NCBI GenBank assembly: GCA_038248745.1 | Contig: JBBRXC010000039.1 | Coordinates: forward strand, 1-13,050 | DNA from: JAENWH01 sp038248745 | Lineage (GTDB): Bacteria; Bacillota; Clostridia; Peptostreptococcales; Anaerovoracaceae | Length of the DNA stretch: 13,050 nucleotides | Reading direction: 5' to 3' | Shown here: piece by piece, positions 7,906 through 13,050 of the stretch | Layout of the letters: each line of letters starts with the position of its first letter | Numbering within the stretch: position 1 is the stretch's first letter | Position numbers and translations under genes: made by a program | The notes under the pieces: model-generated | Databases searched by the model: none | What the model was told of the DNA's origin: nothing | What the model saw: the letters and a program-made list of their open reading frames with translations, nothing else

Positions 7906-8967
7906 ATGCCAAATTCAAATAGATATATTAAATTATTTGTGTACATTCTTATAAGTTTATTCATATTATCAGCCTGCGGAAATGAGGAAGTTAAAACTAG
8001 AGAGGCGCTAACATCTTCTAAGGACCAAATCATCATTGGCTTTTCAATGGATACGCTTGTCCATGAAAGATGGTTAAGAGATAGGGATGTATTTATAGCA
8101 AAGGCAAATGAACTTGGCGCGGAAGTGATCCTTCAAATCGCTTACAGTGATAGTGAAGAACAGGAAAAACAAGTTCAATATCTACTTGATCAAAACATTG
8201 ATGTTCTTGTTCTAGTTCCTCATGACGCGGTATCCGCTGCGAATATGGTAAAAAAAGCCCACGAACGAGGGGTAAAAGTAATTTCATATGATAGGCTTGT
8301 AAAAAATGCTGATGCGGATTTATATATTTCATTTGATAATATTATGGTTGGAGAACTTATGGGACAAGCAGCTTTGAGCCGAGCGCCTATGGGCAATTAC
8401 ATTTTTTTGAATGGGTCTGATTCTGATAATAATTCATTTATGATCAAAGAGGGTTATATGAAATTACTAAAACCCAGTATTGATAATAAGGAAATAGCAA
8501 TTATTGGAGAAACCTGGGTGAAGGACTGGCTATATGAAAATGCCATAGAATATATGGAAAAGGCGATAAAGGATGGCGTTAAAATAGACGCTATAATTGC
8601 TGGAAATGACACATTGGCAGGAGCAGCGGTCCATGTACTAGCAGAAAAAAGACTTGCTGGAATTGTAACGGTTGTTGGTCACGATGCTGACCTTGATGGT
8701 TGTCAGCGCGTTGTTGAGGGGACCCAGTATGCTACAGTATATAAACCAATAGATATACTAGCGACAAAAGCAGCCGAATTTGCCATTATAATGGGAAAAG
8801 GAGGGCTTGTACAGACGGAAACAATGATAAACGACGGAAAATATGAGGTGCCATATTACAAGATAGCGCCAATATTAGTAACAAGAGATAATATGATGGA
8901 AACTATCATAAAGGATCAATTTCATAGAGAAGAGGATGTTTATCTCAATGTAGAAAAACCAGAGTAA
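7906..8967 (+). CDS. XylF-like pentose-binding lipoprotein
   Basis: 353 residues. The ATG at 7906 has AAGGAGG (7892-7898) seven bases upstream, better than an in-frame TTG at 7900. A lipoprotein signal ends in LSAC with C24 as the lipidated residue, so it is tethered outside the membrane. By recalled alignment it follows E. coli XylF closely and keeps the sugar contacts: R55/W56 (HERW), R130 (SYDRL), the paired asparagines N175/N176 (SDNNS), W208, N234 (AGNDT), D260 and K280 (VYKPI). Residue 259 is His, giving GHDADL where XylF has GQDADL. It follows the regulator by 21 bases in the sensing operon, not the transport operon, and has no ATPase or permease of its own before 9135. It may feed the GguAB-type importer, act as a second sensor, or do both. 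Xylose or a similar pentose is the best ligand guess. Confidence 0.9.
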   Translation: MPNSNRYIKLFVYILISLFILSACGNEEVKTREALTSSKDQIIIGFSMDTLVHERWLRDRDVFIAKANELGAEVILQIAYSDSEEQEKQVQYLLDQNIDVLVLVPHDAVSAANMVKKAHERGVKVISYDRLVKNADADLYISFDNIMVGELMGQAALSRAPMGNYIFLNGSDSDNNSFMIKEGYMKLLKPSIDNKEIAIIGETWVKDWLYENAIEYMEKAIKDGVKIDAIIAGNDTLAGAAVHVLAEKRLAGIVTVVGHDADLDGCQRVVEGTQYATVYKPIDILATKAAEFAIIMGKGGLVQTETMINDGKYEVPYYKIAPILVTRDNMMETIIKDQFHREEDVYLNVEKPE

Positions 8968-8982
8968 ATAGTTCTAAATTTA

Positions 8983-9013
8983 AACCTTACTTATTTTAAG
9001 GTTAATAATTTTC
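8983..9013 (+). terminator. Weak candidate terminator at the end of the sensing operon
   Basis: AACCTTA (8983-8989) and TAAGGTT (8997-9003) form a 7-bp AT-rich stem with a 7-base loop, starting 15 bases past the stop of the XylF-like gene, followed by AATAATTTTTC. The stem is weak and the T-run short and interrupted, so partial read-through into the transport operon is likely. Confidence 0.4.
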
Positions 9014-9027
9014 ACTAATACTATTAA

Positions 9028-9070
9028 AATTATGCAAGGAATAAATTAATACTTAATATGCCTAATTATG
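9028..9070. promoter_or_regulatory. AT-rich direct repeats, candidate binding sites for the YesN-like regulator
   Basis: AATTATG occurs at 9028-9034 and again at 9064-9070, with a related TAATATG at 9054-9060. The last two end exactly 10 bases apart, one helical turn, and the last covers the expected -35 position of the transport promoter. AraC-type activators usually bind such direct repeats beside a weak -35. Assignment to this regulator is inferred; in DNA this AT-rich, chance repeats are possible. Confidence 0.35.
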
Positions 9071-9084
9071 TATAGGGTAATGAA

Positions 9085-9093
9085 TGATACAAT
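9085..9093 (+). promoter_or_regulatory. Extended -10 promoter of the sugar transport operon
   Basis: TGATACAAT contains the extended -10 TGN motif and TACAAT, one mismatch from TATAAT. The hexamer 17 bases upstream (ATTATG) is a poor -35, as expected for an activator-dependent promoter. The predicted start is near 9100, leaving a leader of about 35 bases that includes AAGGAGGG before the ATG at 9135. Confidence 0.5.
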
Positions 9094-9134
9094 CTATTTA
9101 GTAAAAGTTTGCACAAAAATAAGGAGGGTATCAA

Positions 9135-10253
9135 ATGAAAAGATTTTCTAAATTAGTAGTTGTTGTAGCAATTGTTACACTAGTAGGATCTATGTTTGGC
9201 GCTTGTGGAAGTTCCACACCAGCAGAACCAAGTGGCGGAGTAGACATTGGTATTGTACTTCCAACAAAGGATGAACCAAGATGGGTTCAGGATGAAGCAA
9301 GATTTAAAGAAGCATTGATGAACACTGATTATTCTGTAGAAATTTTATTTAGTCAAGGAAATTCAGCAAAAGAAAAAGAAAATGTTGAAGCTTTGATTGC
9401 AAAGGGAATTAAGACGCTAATAATTTGTCCTCAAGACGGTGCAGCAGCAGGTGCAACTGTAGAAGCAGCAAAAGCAGAAGGTATTACTGTCATTTCATAT
9501 GATAGACTTATTACAAATACCGATGCCGTTGATTACTACGTTACATTTGACAGCATAGCAGTAGGAGCAGCTCAGGGACAGTACTTAGTAGACAATGCAA
9601 AAATGACGAATGAACCTTTGTATTTATATGCAGGAGCTTCATCAGATAACAACGCTTTCCTATTCTTTGAAGGTGCTTGGAATGTACTTCAACCTAAAAT
9701 AGCTGATGGAACGTTCTTCATTGCAAACTCAAGTGAAGCTGTAGCGCTGAAAGACAAAGCAACACTTACTCGTGATGAAATGAGTAAAATTATCAGTCAG
9801 GTTACAACAAACTGGGATTTCAACGAAGCTAAGAACAAAGCAGAAGCACATTTAACTGCAGCAGATGCAGCATCTAAGGGTGATGTAGCAATACTAGCGC
9901 CAAACGATGGGACAGCTCGTGCAATCGCTGATGTCTTTGCTGCAGACACTGCCATAACAAGTTATGTAGTAACAGGTCAAGATGCAGAAAAAGCTTCAGT
10001 TCAATACATCATTGATGGAAAACAGTCAATGACAGTTTTCAAGGATGTTCGTACTCTTGTTAAAGATTCAATTGACATAGCTGTAACGATACTAGAAGGT
10101 TCAACGCCAGCGACTACAGGTGAATATGACAATGGAACCATCCAAGTGAAGGCTAAACAGACAGAAGTAATTGTAGTTGACCAGAAAAATGTAAAAGCAG
10201 CTTTAGTTGATTCTGGATACTATACAGCAGATGAATTCACAAATTTAAAATAA
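9135..10253 (+). CDS. chvE: ChvE-like multiple-monosaccharide-binding lipoprotein of an ABC importer
   Basis: 372 residues. A lipoprotein signal ends in FGAC with C24 lipidated, followed by a Ser/Pro-rich linker to about 35. The binding domain has the ChvE hallmarks PTKDEPRW (43-50), SYDRLI (121-126), GASSDNNAFLFFEGAWNVLQP (about 167-187), PNDGTARAI (256-264), TGQDAEKASVQYIIDG (280-295), VFKDVR (301-306) and the C-terminal SGYYTADEFTNL. Likely sugar contacts are R49, W50, R124, D171, N173, W227, N257, D283 and K303. ChvE homologues bind several aldoses, such as arabinose, galactose, glucose and xylose, and deliver them to GguAB, whose genes follow directly. AAGGAGGG lies just upstream of the ATG. 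As the first gene of its own operon and followed by a hairpin, it is probably made in excess over the membrane components, as is common for binding proteins. Confidence 0.93.
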   Translation: MKRFSKLVVVVAIVTLVGSMFGACGSSTPAEPSGGVDIGIVLPTKDEPRWVQDEARFKEALMNTDYSVEILFSQGNSAKEKENVEALIAKGIKTLIICPQDGAAAGATVEAAKAEGITVISYDRLITNTDAVDYYVTFDSIAVGAAQGQYLVDNAKMTNEPLYLYAGASSDNNAFLFFEGAWNVLQPKIADGTFFIANSSEAVALKDKATLTRDEMSKIISQVTTNWDFNEAKNKAEAHLTAADAASKGDVAILAPNDGTARAIADVFAADTAITSYVVTGQDAEKASVQYIIDGKQSMTVFKDVRTLVKDSIDIAVTILEGSTPATTGEYDNGTIQVKAKQTEVIVVDQKNVKAALVDSGYYTADEFTNLK

Positions 10254-10276
10254 GTTAATATTAAATTGATTAGTCG

Positions 10277-10306
10277 GAATAGTGATGGGCTTGTCTGTCA
10301 CTATTC
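10277..10306 (+). terminator. Intercistronic hairpin between binding protein and ATPase genes, partial terminator or mRNA stabiliser
   Basis: GAATAGTGA (10277-10285) pairs perfectly with TCACTATTC (10298-10306) around a 12-base loop, 23 bases after the binding-protein stop. It is followed by TACTTTTCT, a poor T-run. Such hairpins often raise binding-protein mRNA over the ATPase and permease by partial termination or by blocking 3' decay. Which applies here cannot be read from the sequence. Confidence 0.6.
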
Positions 10307-10352
10307 TACTTTTCTAGTTAATTGGTGAATTGAAAAAGGAGCGTAAGCTACT

Positions 10353-11873
10353 ATGATCAAACACATTTTAGAAATGAAAAATATAACAAAAGAGTTCCCA
10401 GGAGTTAAGGCTTTAAATGATGTTAGCTTTAAAGTGGAAGAAGGAGAGATTCACTGTCTTGTTGGAGAAAACGGAGCGGGCAAATCCACCTTAATGAAAG
10501 TTTTAAGCGGCGTGTATCCTCATGGCGCATACAAAGGGGATATCTTGTTAAATGGAGAGGTCCAAAAGTATTCAAACGTCCGTGATAGTGAAAAGGCGGG
10601 TATCGCCATCATTTATCAAGAACTTGCACTAATACCCGAAATGACTGTATATGAGAATATATTCTTAGGGCATGAAATTAAAAAAGGCGCTACTATAGAT
10701 TGGAATGAAACTATTGTAAGGGCTTCAAAAATGTTGGAAAGAGTAAAACTTGAAGTGAATCCAGCGACACTTGTTAAAAATCTTGGTGTGGGAAAACAGC
10801 AGTTAATTGAGATAGCAAAAGCATTAAGTAAAAATGTAAAACTTTTAATTTTAGATGAACCTACTTCCGCCTTAAACGAAAATGACAGCGAAAATTTATT
10901 ACTTCTTCTTAAGGAATTGAAAGCACAGGGGATTACATCAATTATGATTTCCCATAAGCTTAAAGAAGTAATTTCAATAGCTGACACTGTAACTATACTT
11001 AGAGATGGGGAGACGATTTGCTCATTAGACGGTAAAAAGGGTGAAATAAAGGAAAATGTCATCATTAAAAATATGGTGGGAAGAGAAATAGATAATATTT
11101 ATCCTAAAAGAGACTTTAAACCTTCAGAGGAGAAGGTTTTAGAATTGGAAAACTGGTGTGGATATGACCACACGCAAGGAAGGGAAATTCTTAAAGACAT
11201 CAGCCTTCATGTTAAAAAAGGTGAGATTGTTGGTATCGCTGGTTTAATGGGAGCGGGAAGAACGGAGCTTGCACAAAGTATTTTTGGAAATCCAAAAGGT
11301 TATAAGTTAAAAGGCAACTTAATAATCAAAGGAGAAAAAACAAACTTTAAGCAGACAAGTGAAGCGATTAAAGCAGGAATGGCTTATGTCACTGAAGATA
11401 GAAAAGGAAATGGGCTTATTTTAATTCAAGATATCAAACAAAATATTTCACTAGCAAACCTGAAAGCAATTTCAAAGAATGGTCGAATTAATGAAAATGA
11501 AGAAATAAATATTGCAAATGATTACAAAGATGATCTTAATATAAAAGCACCAAGCATAGCTCAACTTGTAGGTAATTTAAGTGGCGGTAACCAGCAAAAG
11601 GTCTCTTTAGGGAAGTGGCTATTTGTTAAACCTGAAATATTAATACTTGACGAGCCTACAAGAGGGATCGATGTAGGAGCTAAATATGAAATATATACTA
11701 TAATGAATGAACTCATAGAAAAAGGCATGAGCATTATAATGATTTCTTCAGAATTGCCTGAAATATTGGGTATGAGTGACCGAATTTATGTGGTCGCTGA
11801 AGGAAAAATTACAGGAGAATTGCCTATAAAAGAAGCCACACAGGAGAGAATTATGGCTATGGCAACAAATTAG
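10353..11873 (+). CDS. gguA: Sugar ABC transporter ATPase with two nucleotide-binding domains, GguA/XylG type
   Basis: 506 residues, the usual size for tandem-domain ATPases of the RbsA/XylG class, powering sugar import from the cytoplasmic face. Domain 1 has Walker A GENGAGKST (38-46), Q89, a non-canonical signature LGVGKQQ (144-150), Walker B LLILDEP (164-170) with E169, and H201. Domain 2 has a degenerate Walker A GLMGAGRTE (297-305) with Arg in place of the lysine, a canonical signature LSGGNQQK (409-416), and Walker B ILDEPTRGID (431-440) with E434. Both deviations are normal for carbohydrate ATPases of this class. LNENDS (174-179) and LGVGKQQLIEIAKALSK point to the GguA subfamily that works with ChvE. 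The ribosome site AAAGGAG lies 11 bases before the ATG. Its TAG stop overlaps the ribosome site of the permease gene, indicating coupled translation. Confidence 0.95.
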   Translation: MIKHILEMKNITKEFPGVKALNDVSFKVEEGEIHCLVGENGAGKSTLMKVLSGVYPHGAYKGDILLNGEVQKYSNVRDSEKAGIAIIYQELALIPEMTVYENIFLGHEIKKGATIDWNETIVRASKMLERVKLEVNPATLVKNLGVGKQQLIEIAKALSKNVKLLILDEPTSALNENDSENLLLLLKELKAQGITSIMISHKLKEVISIADTVTILRDGETICSLDGKKGEIKENVIIKNMVGREIDNIYPKRDFKPSEEKVLELENWCGYDHTQGREILKDISLHVKKGEIVGIAGLMGAGRTELAQSIFGNPKGYKLKGNLIIKGEKTNFKQTSEAIKAGMAYVTEDRKGNGLILIQDIKQNISLANLKAISKNGRINENEEINIANDYKDDLNIKAPSIAQLVGNLSGGNQQKVSLGKWLFVKPEILILDEPTRGIDVGAKYEIYTIMNELIEKGMSIIMISSELPEILGMSDRIYVVAEGKITGELPIKEATQERIMAMATN

Positions 11874-11884
11874 GAGGAGAGAAT

Positions 11885-13050
11885 ATGAATCTTTTGAATG
11901 AAGCAAAGACACTTATGAGGCAAAACATTCGTGAATATGGTATGTATATTGCGCTTGTAGTAATAATGATTACATTCACGATTGCGACCAACGGCCTTTT
12001 TATTTCATCTAGAAATATTAGTAACTTGATCAACCAAACTGGATACATAGCAGTACTTGCAATTGGCATGACTCTTGTTATTGTAATAAGACACATTGAT
12101 TTATCTGTAGGGTTTTTATCCGGATTTTTAGGGGCAATTTGCGCTATTATGCTAACTAGATTTGGGCTCCCAGTATATGTTGCCATACCACTTATCTTGA
12201 TATTTGGCATTTTGATAGGTATCATTAATGGATTTTTAATTGCCCAAGTTAATATCCCTGCCTTTGTTGCAACATTGGCTGGATGGCTGATTTTTAGAGG
12301 ATTGCTTCTTTGGGTTACAGAAAAGACGGGCACTATAGTCATTGATGATAAATATTTTAATGCAATAGGGAATGGATTTATACCAGACATTGCAAATTTC
12401 CCGGGTTTTCATTTGCTTACCATGATTATTGGTGGATTAGCAATTGTTCTTTTTGTATGGAGCGAACTTCATAGCAGAAAACTTAAAATAAAATATAATT
12501 TTGACGTTGTATCAATGAATATAGTAATTATTAAAATGATATTTGTATCACTAGTTATAGGATATATTACCTGGATCTTAGCAGGATACAATGGTCTTTC
12601 TTGGACTATCGTAATAGTTGCAATTACAGCTGCCATTTATCACTTTATAACGACTAAAACCATATTGGGAAGACATATATATGCGCTCGGGGGAAATCCT
12701 GAGGCAGCACAGCTTAGCGGGGTAAATATTAAGAAGATAACTTACATGGTATTTTGCTCAATGGGGATGCTTTCTGCACTGTCTGGGATACTATTTGCAT
12801 CAAGGCTTCAGTCGGCAACAACAACGGCTGGCACCCTATTTGAACTGGATGCAATCGCCGCAGCGTATGTAGGTGGAGTATCGGCTGCTGGAGGAGTCGG
12901 GAAGGTTACAGGATCTTTAATAGGTGCACTCGTCATGTCTTCTTTAGTAAGTGGAATGAACCTTATGGGCGTGGGAATATACTACCAGTATATTATTAGA
13001 GGGGCTGTTCTAGTAGTAGCCGTTATATTTGACGTAACTACAAGAAATTC
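11885..13050 (+). CDS. gguB: Sugar ABC transporter permease, GguB/XylH type; last residues beyond the window
   Basis: The frame opens at ATG 11885, 11 bases after the ATPase stop, with AGGAGGAG at 11872-11879. It runs 388 codons to the edge without a stop. Family members are around 390-400 residues, so only a few residues are missing. It is very hydrophobic, with roughly ten membrane spans of the BPD_transp_2 fold. Landmarks are GMTLVIVIRHIDLSVG (61-76), typical of ribose/xylose permeases, the ATPase-coupling loop ALGGNPEAAQLSGVN (267-281), and a strongly conserved C-terminal block rich in LQSATTTAGTLFELDAIAAAYVGG (308-331) and NLMGVGIYYQYIIRG (359-373). These match GguB, the partner of GguA and ChvE. 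It would form the channel, probably as a homodimer, for monosaccharides delivered by the lipoproteins. Confidence 0.94.
   Translation, partial: MNLLNEAKTLMRQNIREYGMYIALVVIMITFTIATNGLFISSRNISNLINQTGYIAVLAIGMTLVIVIRHIDLSVGFLSGFLGAICAIMLTRFGLPVYVAIPLILIFGILIGIINGFLIAQVNIPAFVATLAGWLIFRGLLLWVTEKTGTIVIDDKYFNAIGNGFIPDIANFPGFHLLTMIIGGLAIVLFVWSELHSRKLKIKYNFDVVSMNIVIIKMIFVSLVIGYITWILAGYNGLSWTIVIVAITAAIYHFITTKTILGRHIYALGGNPEAAQLSGVNIKKITYMVFCSMGMLSALSGILFASRLQSATTTAGTLFELDAIAAAYVGGVSAAGGVGKVTGSLIGALVMSSLVSGMNLMGVGIYYQYIIRGAVLVVAVIFDVTTRN

Noticed and set aside
10616..11065. 149-residue open frame on the minus strand
   Set aside because: It is antisense to the first nucleotide-binding domain of the ATPase, and its serine/phenylalanine-rich composition is typical of a shadow frame.
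11857..12390. 177-residue open frame on the minus strand
   Set aside because: It lies opposite the permease frame, which has strong family motifs. The reverse frame has no recognisable domain and no clear ribosome site.

Overview
The window looks like chromosome of a low-GC Gram-positive anaerobe of the Clostridia type. The coding DNA is AT-rich, most ribosome binding sites are strong AGGAGG types, two secreted binding proteins carry lipoprotein signals, and the regulators belong to the LytS/YesN families common in Firmicutes. No exact species can be named from the sequence alone. No RNA genes, mobile elements, CRISPR arrays or phage genes were seen, and no gene-free stretch exceeds about 220 bases.

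Left arm, minus strand (1-3549): a 3'-truncated acylating (CoA-dependent) aldehyde dehydrogenase similar to SucD, preceded by an 876-aa hybrid sensor kinase with PAS, HisKA, HATPase, receiver and Hpt modules. A hairpin plus T-run ends the kinase transcript. A near-consensus promoter for the dehydrogenase is embedded in that same terminator.

Right arm, plus strand (3769-13050, continuing off the edge): a sugar sensing and uptake locus. The sensing operon (3769-8967) encodes a membrane-anchored periplasmic-type binding protein, a LytS/YesM-type sensor kinase, a YesN-type response regulator with an AraC DNA-binding domain, and a XylF-like lipoprotein. The transport operon (9135 onward) encodes a ChvE-like lipoprotein, a GguA-type double ATPase and a GguB-type permease, the last cut by the window end just before its stop codon.

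The likely logic is that the anchored binding protein reports an extracellular sugar to the kinase. The kinase phosphorylates the YesN-like regulator, which activates the transport operon from a promoter with an extended -10, a poor -35 and AT-rich direct repeats upstream. This matches the XylFII-LytS-YesN three-component arrangement known for D-xylose sensing in Clostridium beijerinckii. The unusual part is a second, XylF-like lipoprotein inside the sensing operon, which keeps the pentose-contact residues of E. coli XylF and has no transporter genes of its own in the window. A sugar in the xylose/arabinose/glucose/galactose class is the best guess. The exact ligand is not shown by the sequence.
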